64,000 nt of DNA from Bacteroidales bacterium. Lineage in GTDB: Bacteria; Bacteroidota; Bacteroidia; Bacteroidales; BM520. This document shows positions 46,581-58,355 of this stretch, one piece after another. Below the pieces are notes generated by a model. The model searched no databases and was not told where the DNA came from. It was given only the letters and a program-made list of their open reading frames with translations. The stretch is taken from contig JAEEQW010000002.1 of assembly GCA_016285515.1 (NCBI GenBank), positions 62,001 through 126,000 of the forward strand. The letters are read 5' to 3'. Within the stretch, counting starts at the first letter, position 1, and each line of letters opens with the position of its first letter. The position numbers and the translations under genes are program-made.

Positions 46581-48140
46581 TTACAATGGTATATTAGAAT
46601 GTTTCTTACGAGGCATCGAATCCCTCTTTGTTGATAGGGTTGATAAAGCTCTGATGATTCTGAAACGAGTATTACGAGGTTCAATAACATCGTCAATATA
46701 GCCGTATTTTGCTGCCTGGTAAGGATTTGCGAACAGTTCTTTATATTCTAACTCTTTTTCTTTGATGAATTTCATCTTTTGATCAGGGTCGGTAATTTCG
46801 CTTATAGCCTTGCCTTCAAGGACTTCAATTGCACCCTTGGCACCCATGACAGCGATTTCAGCGGTTGGCCAAGCATAATTTGCATCGGCTCTAAGCTGCT
46901 TGCATCCCATCACATCATGTGCACCACCATACGACTTACGCAATGTAACAGTTATCTTTGGCACTGTTGCCTCACCGTAAGCAAAGAGAAGCTTTGCACC
47001 ATTGGTAATTATGCCGCCGTATTCCTGCACTGATCCTGGAAGGAAGCCAGGAACATCAACGAAAGTAACAATAGGAATATTGAATGCATCACAGAAACGG
47101 ACGAAACGTGCACCCTTACGTGATGATTCAATGTCAAGGACACCGGCATAGAACTTAGGCTGGTTGGCAACAATACCTACAGGCATACCGTTGAACTTTG
47201 CAAAACCTACAACAATGTTGCAAGCATAGTGGCTGTGAACTTCAAGGAACTCACCATTATCGACCACTGCATAAATGACATCAAGCACATCATACGGTTT
47301 GTTAGGATCTTCTGGGATGATTTCATTGAGAGAATCCTCAAGACGGTCGATAGGATCGGTACATGGAGTGACTATCGGGTCTTCCATGTTGTTGTTTGGC
47401 AAGTATTCGAGAAGTTTTCTGATAAGCAGAAGACCTTCCTCTTCAGTCGTGACCTTGAAGTGAGCCACACCAGACTTGGAAGTGTGAACGTTGGCACCGC
47501 CGAGGTCTTCAGTAGTGATTTCCTCTCCCGTAACAGTCTTTGTTACCTTAGGACCGGTAACAAACATATAGGAGTTCTTTTCACTCATGATAATGAAGTC
47601 TGTAAGAGCCGGTGAATAGACAGCACCGCCGGCACAAGGTCCGAAGATGACTGAAATCTGAGGAATCACACCGGATGCCATAATGTTTCTTTCGAAGATT
47701 TCGGCATATCCTGCAAGGCTGTTGACACCTTCCTGAATACGCGCACCACCACTATCGTTGATGCCAATAAGTGGAGCACCTACGAGCATCGCCTGATCCA
47801 TAATCTTGCAAATCTTCTTTGCAAAAGACTCGGAAAGACTGCCGCCCATAACAGTGAAGTCCTGGGAGAACACATAAACTATTCTGCCATCAATGGTACC
47901 GCGACCTGTGACGACACCATCGCCGAGGAATACTTGTTTCTCAAGTCCGAAGTTTGTACATCTGTGTGTTACAAACATGTCATACTCTTCGAAACTGCCT
48001 TCGTCAAGAAGTAACTGAATTCTTTCTCTTGCCGTCAACTTGCCCTTGCTATGCTGAGAGTCAATACGTTTCTGGCCACCACCGAGAGATGCTTCTGCGC
48101 GCTTCTCGATAAGCTGTTTTACTTTTTCTTGATTGTTCAT
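46581..48140 (-). CDS. mmdA: Methylmalonyl-CoA decarboxylase alpha / acyl-CoA carboxylase carboxyltransferase
   Basis: [67 protein letters not shown]. Confidence 0.93.
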   Translation of the reverse strand: MNNQEKVKQLIEKRAEASLGGGQKRIDSQHSKGKLTARERIQLLLDEGSFEEYDMFVTHRCTNFGLEKQVFLGDGVVTGRGTIDGRIVYVFSQDFTVMGGSLSESFAKKICKIMDQAMLVGAPLIGINDSGGARIQEGVNSLAGYAEIFERNIMASGVIPQISVIFGPCAGGAVYSPALTDFIIMSEKNSYMFVTGPKVTKTVTGEEITTEDLGGANVHTSKSGVAHFKVTTEEEGLLLIRKLLEYLPNNNMEDPIVTPCTDPIDRLEDSLNEIIPEDPNKPYDVLDVIYAVVDNGEFLEVHSHYACNIVVGFAKFNGMPVGIVANQPKFYAGVLDIESSRKGARFVRFCDAFNIPIVTFVDVPGFLPGSVQEYGGIITNGAKLLFAYGEATVPKITVTLRKSYGGAHDVMGCKQLRADANYAWPTAEIAVMGAKGAIEVLEGKAISEITDPDQKMKFIKEKELEYKELFANPYQAAKYGYIDDVIEPRNTRFRIIRALSTLSTKRDSMPRKKHSNIPL

Positions 48141-48158
48141 TATTAATTTGTTTGATTA

Positions 48159-48590
48159 TTATTCTTTGTCAGAACTGTCACACTGCTTTGGAACCATGCA
48201 TAATTCAGTGAGTACGCTGCATGATGACTTCGGATGCAGGAAAGCGATATTCAGGCCCTCTGCACCTTTGCGCGGAGCCTGGTCAATCAGTCTCACTCCC
48301 TTTTCCTTGGCTTCGTCAAGACAAGCCTGCACATCGTCAACAAGATAAGCTATATGATGAATGCCTTCACCCTTCTTTTCTATGAATTTCGCAACGGAAC
48401 TTTCAGGGGATGTTGGTTCAAGCAGTTCAATTTTTGTCTGTCCAATCATTAAAAAAGCCGTTCTCACCTTCTGGTCTTCGACTTCTTCGACGTTGTAACA
48501 TTTAAGGCCTAATACGCCTTCATAAAAAGGCAGACAGTCTGCTATACTTTTGACTGCTATGCCAATGTGGTCAATGTGATCTAAATTCAT
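48159..48590 (-). CDS. mce: Methylmalonyl-CoA epimerase
   Basis: DHIGIAVKSIADCLPFYEGVLGL; GEGIHHIAYLVDDVQACLDEAKEKGVRLID. Confidence 0.94.
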   Translation of the reverse strand: MNLDHIDHIGIAVKSIADCLPFYEGVLGLKCYNVEEVEDQKVRTAFLMIGQTKIELLEPTSPESSVAKFIEKKGEGIHHIAYLVDDVQACLDEAKEKGVRLIDQAPRKGAEGLNIAFLHPKSSCSVLTELCMVPKQCDSSDKE

Positions 48591-48607
48591 AAGAAATATT
48601 TTTTTTG

Positions 48608-48615
48608 CAAAGTTA
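48608..48615 (-). promoter_or_regulatory. -7 box TAACTTTG for mce-mmd operon
   Basis: CAAAGTTA on plus strand, 18 nt upstream of mce start. Confidence 0.5.
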
Positions 48616-48675
48616 ACAAATTATAAGACTTACAGCCCCAAACACACAAAAGAATTTTATTACCGATTATTTTTG

Positions 48676-48683
48676 TAACTTTG
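48676..48683 (+). promoter_or_regulatory. -7 box TAACTTTG for U32 peptidase gene
   Basis: TAACTTTG 21 nt before ATG at 48705; divergent with mce promoter. Confidence 0.5.
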
Positions 48684-48704
48684 CAGGGTCAATAAATTAA
48701 GAAA

Positions 48705-49973
48705 ATGCAAGTGAACAGACACATAGAACTAATGTCTCCGATAGGCTCTTTTGAAGCCCTGGCTGCAGCAATCCAGGCAGGCGCACAGTCGGTATATTTC
48801 GGCATCGACAAACTTAACATGCGTGCCAGAGCCTCATCTCAGAACTTCTCAATTGACGACCTGAAGACGATTTCAGCAATATGCAAAGAACACAACATCA
48901 AGACCTATCTCGCCCTCAACATCGTGCTTTACGATGAGGAATTTGAGGAGATGAAACACATCATAGATGCTGCAAAAGAAAACGGCATCACTGCAATCAT
49001 AGCCACCGACATGGCAGTGATTCTGTACGCTCGCTCAATTGGAATGGAAGTCCATATCTCCACCCAATGCAACGTCTGCAACTTCGAAGCAGTCAAGTTC
49101 TTCTCACAATACGCTGATGTCATTGTCCTCGCCCGTGAACTGAACCTCAAACAGATAGAGGAAATCTGCTACAATATTAAAAAACACAACATCACGGGAC
49201 CTTCAGGAGAACTTGTCAGAATAGAGATTTTTGTCCATGGCGCTCTCTGCATGTCAATTTCGGGAAAATGCTATCTCAGCCTCGACACATACGGAGCCTC
49301 TGCATCCGCAAACAGAGGAAGCTGCTATCAGTTGTGCAGGCGTCAATACACGGTTTACGACAAAGACCGTGAAGTTGCCCTCGACATTGATGGCCAGTAT
49401 ATCATGTCGCCAAAAGACCTCAAGACCATCGACTTTCTCGACCAGATTCTCAATGCAGGCGTTTCAGTTCTGAAGATAGAGGGCAGAGGCCGTGGCGCCG
49501 ATTATGTCAAAACTGTTACAGAGTGTTACCACGAGGCTATAATTGCATACCAGAACAATGATTTCACACAGGAGAAAATCGACAGATGTAACAACCGCCT
49601 GAAGGAGGTCTTCAACCGTGATTTCTGCAACGGCTACTATCTCGGAAGAAATTTCATCGAATGGACCGACCTGTATGGCAACAGAGCCAGCAAAGTGAAA
49701 CAATATATCGGAACTGTCACCAATTATTTTTCAAAAGTTCAAGTGGCTGAGATAACACTTGATGCCGAACAACTTGAAATCGGTGACGAAATCATGGTAA
49801 TAGGTCCAACCACCGGAGTTGAACAGACAATTGCCAACGAAATCTATTTTGAGGAAAAGCCCGTCAGCATTGCACCTAAGGGATGTGTATGTTCAATAAA
49901 ATTTCCTGTTTATCTACGAAAAAACGACAAGGTCTATAAACTTGTCCGACCTAATGAATCAGACGGCAAATAA
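48705..49973 (+). CDS. Peptidase U32 family protein (TrhP/YegQ-like)
   Basis: QAGAQSVYFGIDKLNMRARA; EVHISTQCNVCN; FVHGALCMSISGKCYLS; NRGSCYQLCRRQYTV; LKIEGRGRGADYV. Confidence 0.94.
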   Translation: MQVNRHIELMSPIGSFEALAAAIQAGAQSVYFGIDKLNMRARASSQNFSIDDLKTISAICKEHNIKTYLALNIVLYDEEFEEMKHIIDAAKENGITAIIATDMAVILYARSIGMEVHISTQCNVCNFEAVKFFSQYADVIVLARELNLKQIEEICYNIKKHNITGPSGELVRIEIFVHGALCMSISGKCYLSLDTYGASASANRGSCYQLCRRQYTVYDKDREVALDIDGQYIMSPKDLKTIDFLDQILNAGVSVLKIEGRGRGADYVKTVTECYHEAIIAYQNNDFTQEKIDRCNNRLKEVFNRDFCNGYYLGRNFIEWTDLYGNRASKVKQYIGTVTNYFSKVQVAEITLDAEQLEIGDEIMVIGPTTGVEQTIANEIYFEEKPVSIAPKGCVCSIKFPVYLRKNDKVYKLVRPNESDGK

Positions 49974-50082
49974 TAACGTTAGTAAAATATTATGTTTTAT
50001 TTGTTAATTAAAAACTAATTCCATCAAATTTGGTATGAATTTTGAATTGACACATTTTTAGAAACAATAAAAGAATAATAAT

Positions 50083-50781
50083 ATGAAAAAGTTAACTGTA
50101 GTTGCAGCATTAATATTTGCATGCGCTATTTCTTTCGGACAAAAACAGAATCCGACCATCGTCTTTGATGAAAAAACCTACGATTTTGGTGAAATTCTTG
50201 CCGGTTCAGGACCTGCAGAACACGTATTCACCTTTACCAACGTCGGCGATGAGCCTTTAATCATTTCCAACTGCAAGGCCTCCTGCGGATGTACAGTTCC
50301 AAAGTGGACAAAAGACCCTGTTATGCCGGGACAGAAAGGTTCCATTAATGTGACCTTCACCTCCACAAAAGTTGCATCCCCTAAGGCTTTCTCAAAAAGC
50401 ATTACTGTTACTTCAAACGGTAATCCCAACACCATGTTGCTGACCATCAAAGGTCATGTTGTAAGCGTATTGACTCCAGCCAGCAAAGCAGTCATAAGCA
50501 ATTCGTCCATCGACCTTGGAGAATACAACAAAAAGAATGTGAGCACTTCATTTGAAATTTCAAACGAAGGTACTGCCGACCTTGTCATAAAGAATATAGA
50601 AGCTCCTGATTTCATCAAGGTGACTCCTAAATGCAGCACCATAGTTGCTGGAAGCAAAACCGAAGTTAACGTGGTGGTTCACACCAAAGGTCTCGATAAA
50701 ATCAACGAAAACATCGTAATCACTACAGATTCAGAAAAAACCCCGACACTGACAGTCAATGTCCTGGGCAATAGAAAGTAA
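50083..50781 (+). CDS. DUF1573 domain-containing protein
   Basis: YDFGEILAGSGPAEHVFTFTNVGDEPLIISNCKASCGCTVPKWTKDPVMPGQKGSINVTF. Confidence 0.94.
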   Translation: MKKLTVVAALIFACAISFGQKQNPTIVFDEKTYDFGEILAGSGPAEHVFTFTNVGDEPLIISNCKASCGCTVPKWTKDPVMPGQKGSINVTFTSTKVASPKAFSKSITVTSNGNPNTMLLTIKGHVVSVLTPASKAVISNSSIDLGEYNKKNVSTSFEISNEGTADLVIKNIEAPDFIKVTPKCSTIVAGSKTEVNVVVHTKGLDKINENIVITTDSEKTPTLTVNVLGNRK

Positions 50782-50807
50782 AACATTTAATTTAAAACAT
50801 TGATACA

Positions 50808-52181
50808 ATGGATTTTATAAAGAAATATATTAACGACAACAAGCAACGCTTCCTTGATGAGTTGTTCGGACTCATACGCATTCCTTCAATAAGCTCCGAA
50901 GCTGCTCACAAGCCTGATATGTACAAAGCTGCTGAGTATTGGAAGAAATCCATGCTGGATGCAGGCGCCGACAAGGCTGAAGTCTTTGAAACTGAAGGCA
51001 ACCCTATAGTTTACGGTGAAAAGATTATCGACAAGAAGCTGCCAACTGTATTGGTTTACGGTCACATGGACGTAATGCCGGTTGACCCGATAGAATTATG
51101 GAACAATCCTCCTTTTGAGCCAGTAGTAAAAGACGGTCTGATTCTTGCCCGCGGTGCTGATGATGACAAAGGACAGAGTTTCATGCATGCCAAGGCTTTC
51201 GAGTTATTGGTAAAAACGGGCAAACTGCCGTGCAACGTCAAGTTCCTCATAGAAGGTGAAGAGGAAATCGGGTCCACACACCTTTATCAGTTCTGCAAAG
51301 ACCATAAAGATATGTTGAAAGCCGATGTATTCATCGTTTCAGACACCGAGATGATTGAAGAGGACATTCCGGCAATAACAGCAGGTCTGAGAGGTCTTGC
51401 ATATTGGGAAATTGAAGTAACCGGTCCTAACAAGGACCTGCATTCAGGGATCTATGGCGGCGCCGTCGCAAATCCTATCAACGTCCTCTGCAAGATGATT
51501 GCTGACGTTCAGGATGAAAACGGACATATCACCATCCCCGGATTCTATGATGACGTGGTAATTGCCTCAGCACGTGAACGGAAACTCATGCGTAAGGCTC
51601 CATACGACGAGAAGACCTATAAAGAAGCCATTGACGTAAAGGCACTTAAAGGCGAAAAAGGATATACCACCAATGAACGTACATGGATAAGACCATCATT
51701 CGATGTGTGCGGCATTTATGGCGGCTACACAGGCGAAGGGTCCAAGACAGTCCTGCCGTCAAAGGCAACGGCAAAGATTTCATGCCGACTGGTTCCAAAC
51801 CAGGACAATCACAAGATTTCAAAACTTGTAAAGAAATACTTTGAAAAAATTGCTCCAAGATACGTCAAGGTGAAAGTCACCGAAATGCACGGAGGCATGG
51901 CTTATCTCTGTCCTATCGACCTTCCTGCATACAAGGCTGCAGAAAGAGCTTTCAACAAAGTTTATGGCAAAGAGCCTATACCTGTACGCAGCGGCGGCTC
52001 AATTCCAATCATCGCAGGTTTCGAAAGCATCCTCGGCGTAAAGAGTATTCTTATGGGATTTGGTCTCGGAAGCGACAACATACATTCGCCAAATGAGAAC
52101 TACCCTGTAAATAACTTTTATAAAGGAATTGAAACGATAGCAAATTTCTATCTGGAATATGCCAAAGACTCCAAAAAGTAA
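50808..52181 (+). CDS. M20 family dipeptidase
   Basis: VLVYGHMDVMPVDPIELW; ARGADDDKGQSFMHAKA; FLIEGEEEIGSTHL; GSIPIIAGFE. Confidence 0.94.
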   Translation: MDFIKKYINDNKQRFLDELFGLIRIPSISSEAAHKPDMYKAAEYWKKSMLDAGADKAEVFETEGNPIVYGEKIIDKKLPTVLVYGHMDVMPVDPIELWNNPPFEPVVKDGLILARGADDDKGQSFMHAKAFELLVKTGKLPCNVKFLIEGEEEIGSTHLYQFCKDHKDMLKADVFIVSDTEMIEEDIPAITAGLRGLAYWEIEVTGPNKDLHSGIYGGAVANPINVLCKMIADVQDENGHITIPGFYDDVVIASARERKLMRKAPYDEKTYKEAIDVKALKGEKGYTTNERTWIRPSFDVCGIYGGYTGEGSKTVLPSKATAKISCRLVPNQDNHKISKLVKKYFEKIAPRYVKVKVTEMHGGMAYLCPIDLPAYKAAERAFNKVYGKEPIPVRSGGSIPIIAGFESILGVKSILMGFGLGSDNIHSPNENYPVNNFYKGIETIANFYLEYAKDSKK

Positions 52182-52223
52182 ATTTGGTAACACCAGTATA
52201 AAAAACCTATAAAACCTTAATCG

Positions 52224-52258
52224 AAAAAAAAGTCACCCGTTGAGGTGACTTTTTTTTG
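52224..52258. terminator. Bidirectional hairpin terminator
   Basis: AAAAAAAAGTCACC-CGTTGA-GGTGACTTTTTTTT between convergent genes. Confidence 0.9.
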
Positions 52259-52263
52259 CCATA

Positions 52264-54192
52264 TTATCTTTTGCGCTTTGCGTTCTCTCTTGCCTGTTCG
52301 CGCTGCATCTTTTGCAACTCCTCAAGTTTCTTTTCCCAGCGCGACTTGCCGCCGTTTGACCTTCCACCTTTCTTGGTGTTTTGGGCAGCATTCAGCAACA
52401 TCTCGGCACGCAACTTTTCAGTCGGTTTAATTTTGCCTATTATATATGTCTGTAAAAATGATAATAAATTGAATAACAGGTAGTAATAACTCAAGCCAGC
52501 CGAATAGCTATTGAACAAACCTAAAAACATTATAGGCATCAGATATGTTATCATTTTCATGCCAGGCTGACCTTCCTGTCCCATACTCCTGTTGGTAATC
52601 ACAGTGTACAGGATAGTTGATGCAGTCATCAGCAAAGTAAAAAGACTGACATGGTCGCCATACAAAGGAATATTGAAAGGCAAATCTAAAATGGAATCAT
52701 AGGTTGACAGGTCATGGGCCCATAAGAACGATTTCTGACGAAGCTCAAATGCGACAGGGAAAAACCTGAACATTGACACCAATATCGGGAACTGTATCAG
52801 CATAGGCAGACAGCCCGACATAGGACTGACCCCGAACTTTTTGTAAAGTTCCATGGTAGCCTGCTGTTTCTTCATGGCATCTTCAGGATTAGGATATTTT
52901 GCATTTAACTCGTCAGTTTCAGGCTTTATGGCACGTATCTTGGCTGTACTCAGATATGACTTGTATGTCACAGGCGACAAAATCAACTTGATGAATATCG
53001 TCAACAAAAGAATTATCAAGCCATAATTACCGATAAATTTTTCAAAAAAATGGAAGATAGCCATAATACCTCGGTTTATCCACCTGTTAAGGAAGAAATT
53101 ACCAATGTTAATCTGGTCATCAAGTCCCAAATCATACTGTTTGAGCAAAGTGAACTTGGCAGGTCCAAAATACATTGACATGCCGAATGATTCGTTTGGT
53201 TCACCGTTATAAGGTACAGCAAGAACGGATGACATTGTACGCACATAACGGCTGTCAGATTGTGCTTTCCTGGCATCTTTCTTACTGGAAACGGAACCTG
53301 AAAGGAAGCATTCATCGTCCTTTGCAATCAATGTGGATGCAAAGAAACGTTGTTTATATGAAACCCACCGGGTCTTTACCGAGAGATTTTTTTCACTGTC
53401 TCTGTTTTGTGCAAGTTTATCACATTTGTCGCCATCGTACTGATAGAACAGGGTTGTTCCGTTCAGACGGTCCTCCTCTTCTTTTTCCTGCTGAAGGATA
53501 TCCATTGTCCAGTTCAGGTCAATAAAAGAATTACGCGAATAGACATATTTTTCCATGCCGACCAGATTGCAGGACACATCAATCATATAATCATCATAAG
53601 GAATATGATATGCAAACTCAATGTAGCTATTATCGGCATTAGAATCACCATTTGAAGGATACAGCCTCATTGAAAAGTCATAACCATCAGGATTAGTGAG
53701 ATTTACATTTGAAGAAACCGATGGGACAAAATATAAGTCATCGGTATTGATAAGCCGGTTATTTGAGAAGAAACTTAATCCGAAGACATTGTCAGGACCT
53801 TCGAATAAGGTCAGCGGGAGAGAATCGAATGTGTGGAATTCCGGCAATGTCACTGACGACATTCTACCACCAAGAGTGGTGAAAGTCACCTCCAGTTTAG
53901 GGGTAGAAACAGTTACGAAGGTTTCGCTGCCGTTTACAGACGATGCAAAGACACCAAACTGATTATTAATCTTCGCATTACTGATGCTATCATTTATTGA
54001 ATCATCAAACTGATTTTCATCGATATAAGTTTGAGCAGCCTGAATTGAGTCATTATGCATCCTTACAAGGTTAAGGGAATCGTTATAACGACGAGTCTGC
54101 TCAATTTGTTCCCTGGAAGGTCTCTGCCACCAGAAAAACAATGACAATACGAGGAATATAAGGACTAATCCTATTATGGAATTTTTATCCAT
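52264..54192 (-). CDS. yidC: Membrane protein insertase YidC
   Basis: IIGLVLIFLVLSLFFWW; KLILSPVTYKSYLSTAKIRAIKPE; MSGCLPMLIQFPILVSMFRFFP. Confidence 0.96.
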   Translation of the reverse strand: MDKNSIIGLVLIFLVLSLFFWWQRPSREQIEQTRRYNDSLNLVRMHNDSIQAAQTYIDENQFDDSINDSISNAKINNQFGVFASSVNGSETFVTVSTPKLEVTFTTLGGRMSSVTLPEFHTFDSLPLTLFEGPDNVFGLSFFSNNRLINTDDLYFVPSVSSNVNLTNPDGYDFSMRLYPSNGDSNADNSYIEFAYHIPYDDYMIDVSCNLVGMEKYVYSRNSFIDLNWTMDILQQEKEEEDRLNGTTLFYQYDGDKCDKLAQNRDSEKNLSVKTRWVSYKQRFFASTLIAKDDECFLSGSVSSKKDARKAQSDSRYVRTMSSVLAVPYNGEPNESFGMSMYFGPAKFTLLKQYDLGLDDQINIGNFFLNRWINRGIMAIFHFFEKFIGNYGLIILLLTIFIKLILSPVTYKSYLSTAKIRAIKPETDELNAKYPNPEDAMKKQQATMELYKKFGVSPMSGCLPMLIQFPILVSMFRFFPVAFELRQKSFLWAHDLSTYDSILDLPFNIPLYGDHVSLFTLLMTASTILYTVITNRSMGQEGQPGMKMITYLMPIMFLGLFNSYSAGLSYYYLLFNLLSFLQTYIIGKIKPTEKLRAEMLLNAAQNTKKGGRSNGGKSRWEKKLEELQKMQREQARENAKRKR

Positions 54193-54216
54193 GATATTTC
54201 TTGTTAACTATTTATG

Positions 54217-55830
54217 TTATTTTTTACTTTCTTTATTTTTCATTGCAGCTGCAATAAAATTAACGAAGAGAGGATGAGGATGGAGCACCGTGCTTCTATA
54301 TTCAGGATGGAACTGAACACCTACGAACCAAGGATGGGAAGGCAGTTCTATTATTTCCATAAGATTTTCGTTTTTGTTTACACCGGTGAATTTAACGCCA
54401 TTAGCCTCATACAGACTAAGATACTTGTTATTGAACTCATATCTGTGACGATGGCGTTCCTGGATTTCATCAGTTCCATAGATATCATATACTCGGGATC
54501 CTTTCACCAAAGAGCACTTGTAGTTGCCGAGACGCATGGTTCCGCCCATACCCGAAATTTTCTTCTGGTCTTCCATCAAGTCGATGACAGGATTATCGCA
54601 GCCAGGCTCAACTTCAGAGGAATTTGCATCTTTTAGTTTCAATACGTCACGAGCAATTTCAATTACTGCGCACTGCATACCGAGACAAATTCCAAGGAAA
54701 GGAATATTGTTTTCACGCGCATAGCGTATCGCCTGTATCTTGCCGTCGATGCCTCTTGAGCCGAAGCCCGGGGCAACAAGGATGGCGTTCATTTCTGAAA
54801 GATAATCAGCAACATTGTTCTCATTCAAATCTTCCGAGCTGATACTATGGACTTTGACGGCACAATCGTTGGAAGCCCCACCATGTGATATAGACTCATA
54901 TATAGACTTATAGGCATCCTTGAGAGCCGTATATTTGCCCACGAGAGCTATGTCAACATTATGTTTCGGATGTTCAAGCTTATAGAGAAAATCCTTCCAC
55001 CGGGTAAGATCCGGTTCTTTGCATTCTGTTATGCCTGTTGCCTTAAGCACTTGCACATCAAGGCCTTCTTCATGAAGATTGAGAGGAACCTCATAAATTG
55101 ATTTTGCATCAACACATTGAATGACAGAGTTATATGAAACATTGCAGAACAGTGCTATCTTTTTTCGGATATTCTCACTCAGTTCGTATTCCGTACGACA
55201 CACGATGATATCCGGCTGGAGTCCCTGCTCAAGCAAATTCTTCACGGAATGCTGCGTAGGTTTTGTTTTCAGTTCACCTGCGGCACGGAGATAAGGCACA
55301 AGGGTAAGATGGATGGAAACACACTGGTCACCCAATTCCCATTTCATCTGACGAACGGCCTCAATGTAAGGCAGTGATTCTATATCGCCTACTGTGCCGC
55401 CGATTTCGGTTATCACAAAATCATAACTTCCCGACTGGGCGAGTTGTTTAATCCAATGCTGGATCTCATCGGTGATATGAGGGACCACCTGAACAGTTTT
55501 TCCCAAGAAATCACCCCTTCTTTCCTTATTGATGACAGCCTGATAGATTTTGCCAGTCGTAACATTATTGGCATGAGAAGTGTGAATATCAAGAAATCTC
55601 TCATAATGTCCGAGGTCAAGGTCGGTTTCGGCACCATCGCCCGTAACATAACATTCGCCATGTTCATAAGGATTAAGTGTTCCCGGGTCAATGTTGATAT
55701 AAGGGTCCAGTTTTTGGATAGTCACCTTAAAGCCGCGGGCTTTAAGCAAGTTGCCAAGGGAGGCTGCCACAATTCCTTTACCCAAGGAAGAGGCAACACC
55801 TCCGGTAACAAATACATAACGTGTATTCAT
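54217..55830 (-). CDS. pyrG: CTP synthase
   Basis: [53 protein letters not shown]. Confidence 0.97.
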   Translation of the reverse strand: MNTRYVFVTGGVASSLGKGIVAASLGNLLKARGFKVTIQKLDPYINIDPGTLNPYEHGECYVTGDGAETDLDLGHYERFLDIHTSHANNVTTGKIYQAVINKERRGDFLGKTVQVVPHITDEIQHWIKQLAQSGSYDFVITEIGGTVGDIESLPYIEAVRQMKWELGDQCVSIHLTLVPYLRAAGELKTKPTQHSVKNLLEQGLQPDIIVCRTEYELSENIRKKIALFCNVSYNSVIQCVDAKSIYEVPLNLHEEGLDVQVLKATGITECKEPDLTRWKDFLYKLEHPKHNVDIALVGKYTALKDAYKSIYESISHGGASNDCAVKVHSISSEDLNENNVADYLSEMNAILVAPGFGSRGIDGKIQAIRYARENNIPFLGICLGMQCAVIEIARDVLKLKDANSSEVEPGCDNPVIDLMEDQKKISGMGGTMRLGNYKCSLVKGSRVYDIYGTDEIQERHRHRYEFNNKYLSLYEANGVKFTGVNKNENLMEIIELPSHPWFVGVQFHPEYRSTVLHPHPLFVNFIAAAMKNKESKK

Positions 55831-55833
55831 GAT

Positions 55834-56697
55834 TTATCCAAGGAAAGGTTTAAGATTATTACATCTGAAACTTGATCTTAGTCTTCTCAAAGCCTTTTCC
55901 TTTATCTGGCGGACTCTTTCACGGGTAAGACCGTACTTCGTGCCGATTTCTTCAAGAGTAAGACTATAACCTATGCCTATGCCGAAATGGAGTTTGAGAA
56001 TTTCTCTTTCCTTTTCAGTAAGCAAAGACAAAGAACGTTCAATTTCCTGTGACAATGACTCGTCCATCAGTTGTGAGTCAGGTTCAGGATTGGAGTTGCT
56101 GCTCAAGACATCAAGCAGGCAGTTGCCTTCTTCGTTAGGAAGAGGAGCATCCACCGACACAGTCTTAAGATTCATTCTGAAAGCGGAATCTATCTTATTG
56201 TCAGGAATATCAAGACTATCAGCTATCTCAGCTGCCGAAGGGACTCTTTGCAAGTTCTGTTCAAGACGAGAATATTCCTTCTTTATCTTGTTGATGGTGC
56301 CAACCTGGTTAAGAGGCAGTCTCACTATTCTGGACTGTTCTGCAAGAGCCTGAAGAATTGACTGACGGATCCACCAAACAGCGTAAGATATAAACTTGAA
56401 ACCACGAGTTTCATCAAATTTCTTAGCAGCTTTAATCAGACCGACATTGCCTTCATTGATAAGATCAGGAAGACTAAGTCCCTGATTCTGATACTGCTTG
56501 GCAACTGAAATCACAAAACGAAGATTTGCCTTTACTAATCTTTCAAGAGCCTTATCATCACCAGCCTTAATCTTTTGGGCAAGTTCCACCTCTTCTTCTG
56601 GGGTAATTAACTGTTCCTTGCTAATATCTGACAGATATTTGTCAAGGGCTGCAACCTCTCTATTGGTTATAGACTTAGAAATTTTTAATTGTCGCAT
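55834..56697 (-). CDS. rpoD: Primary sigma factor RpoD (short Bacteroidota type)
   Basis: [64 protein letters not shown]; region 4.2 [27 protein letters not shown]. Confidence 0.97.
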   Translation of the reverse strand: MRQLKISKSITNREVAALDKYLSDISKEQLITPEEEVELAQKIKAGDDKALERLVKANLRFVISVAKQYQNQGLSLPDLINEGNVGLIKAAKKFDETRGFKFISYAVWWIRQSILQALAEQSRIVRLPLNQVGTINKIKKEYSRLEQNLQRVPSAAEIADSLDIPDNKIDSAFRMNLKTVSVDAPLPNEEGNCLLDVLSSNSNPEPDSQLMDESLSQEIERSLSLLTEKEREILKLHFGIGIGYSLTLEEIGTKYGLTRERVRQIKEKALRRLRSSFRCNNLKPFLG

Positions 56698-56766
56698 TGT
56701 TAAATACTTTGTAAAATTTTATCACCTGTTTTTATCTTTACCTTTTAATATACACAAACAAAAGTC

Positions 56767-56800
56767 ACAGTCTGCCAGTCAGCTGACTGACAGACTGTTA
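56767..56800 (-). terminator. Hairpin between degP and rpoD
   Basis: ACAGTCTG-CCAGTCAGCTGACTGA-CAGACTGT with inner CAGTCAGCTGACTG palindrome. Confidence 0.6.
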
Positions 56801-56820
56801 TTATAAATTATAAATTATTC

Positions 56821-58185
56821 CTACAAACCAAAGCCGTAATAAGCCTTCATTCCATTTTCATATTTCCCTTCCATCAGGACACCGCCCGATTTACTGTTCA
56901 ACAATTCGGTCAACTGTTCAACACTCCTTATTGTTACACGGTCAACCTTTGTTATCATAAAACCCTTCTTGATTCCGGCCTCCTTAAGTACGCCATTGCC
57001 CACATTCTCTACCAAAACACCGTTCGAAACGTTGTATTTCGACAGTTCCTGGGCAGTCGGATTTGACAAAGAGGCACCTAAAAGGCTATTAAAATTGCTG
57101 CCTTTTGCAGCAAAATTTGTACCATTGACATCATCTTTACTTGTCAACGTAACATAGAATGTTTTTGTAACACCCGAACGATTAACCGACACCGCGACCT
57201 TATCGCCAGGATGATGCTGACTAATCTTTTCAATAAGCTCGGATGTTGATGTTATGTTCTTGTCATCAACCTTGGTGATGACATCACCAACCTCAATGCC
57301 TGACTTTGCGGCATTGCTATTCTGTGACAATCCTGCAACATACGCACCTTTAAGCACTGAAAGGTTGTTCTGTTTTGCAAAATCAGCATTTATTTCCTTC
57401 AATGAAACGCCAAGAACCGCACGCTGAACTTCACCGTAATCACGCAAATCAGCAATGACTTTCTTCACGATATTCACAGGAATTGCAAAAGAATAGCCCG
57501 AGTAATATCCCGTTCCGCTTTCAATTGCGGCATTGATGCCTATAAGCTCGCCAGCCGCATTGACAAGTGCGCCACCACTGTTACCCATGTTTACAGCAGC
57601 ATCGGTCTGAATGAAAGATTCAACTGCATAACCGTCACGTGTACCTTCTATAATATTGATATTACGGGCTTTAGCTGAAATAATCCCGGCTGTCACCGTC
57701 GAATTGAGGTTCAGAGGATTTCCGACGGCAAGCACCCATTCGCCCACCTTTGCCTTGTCAGAATCGCCATAAACCAAATACGGTAATCCGCTCTCGTTAA
57801 TCTTAAGCAACGCAAGGTCGGAAGAAGGATCGGTACCTATGACAGTGGCTTTGTATGAACGCTTGTCATTCAATGTAACTTCAACACTGATAGCATTTTC
57901 CACCACATGGTTGTTAGTGACAATATAGCCATTGCCTGAAATTATGACGCCGGAACCTGTTGCAATCACAGGGGCAGAGCCACGGCCACCATAACCAAAC
58001 AGCCATGGGAAATAATAATCAAAAGAATTGCCCACCTGCTCAAATTCAGTCTTAATATGGACTACAGCGGGAACACTTTTCTCAGCGGCAGAAACGAGGT
58101 CAACGTAACCAGTCTGCGCAGCAACATTTGCCGAAACAACTGCAAATATTGATAAAAACACAAATTCCAATACTCTCTTTTTCAT
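56821..58185 (-). CDS. degP: Do-family periplasmic serine protease DegP/HtrA
   Basis: GSGVIISGNGYIVTNNHVVENA; DPSSDLALLKI; TDAAVNMGNSGGALVNAAGELIGIN; two PDZ domains. Confidence 0.96.
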   Translation of the reverse strand: MKKRVLEFVFLSIFAVVSANVAAQTGYVDLVSAAEKSVPAVVHIKTEFEQVGNSFDYYFPWLFGYGGRGSAPVIATGSGVIISGNGYIVTNNHVVENAISVEVTLNDKRSYKATVIGTDPSSDLALLKINESGLPYLVYGDSDKAKVGEWVLAVGNPLNLNSTVTAGIISAKARNINIIEGTRDGYAVESFIQTDAAVNMGNSGGALVNAAGELIGINAAIESGTGYYSGYSFAIPVNIVKKVIADLRDYGEVQRAVLGVSLKEINADFAKQNNLSVLKGAYVAGLSQNSNAAKSGIEVGDVITKVDDKNITSTSELIEKISQHHPGDKVAVSVNRSGVTKTFYVTLTSKDDVNGTNFAAKGSNFNSLLGASLSNPTAQELSKYNVSNGVLVENVGNGVLKEAGIKKGFMITKVDRVTIRSVEQLTELLNSKSGGVLMEGKYENGMKAYYGFGL

Positions 58186-58322
58186 ACTTTTATTTATTCA
58201 ATTCCTACGCTGCCTCGACTCGAAACGAAACAGCAAATATAATACTTTTTTCAATACTTCTCCAAAACGTAAAAAAAAATATTTTGTTATGGCAAACCCG
58301 TTAAATGATGTTAAGGAATTGC

Positions 58323-58330
58323 TATATTTG
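58323..58330 (+). promoter_or_regulatory. -7 box TATATTTG for dapF operon
   Basis: 25 nt before ATG at 58356. Confidence 0.45.
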
Positions 58331-58355
58331 CACAACAAAAACCGTGTTTTTTTTT

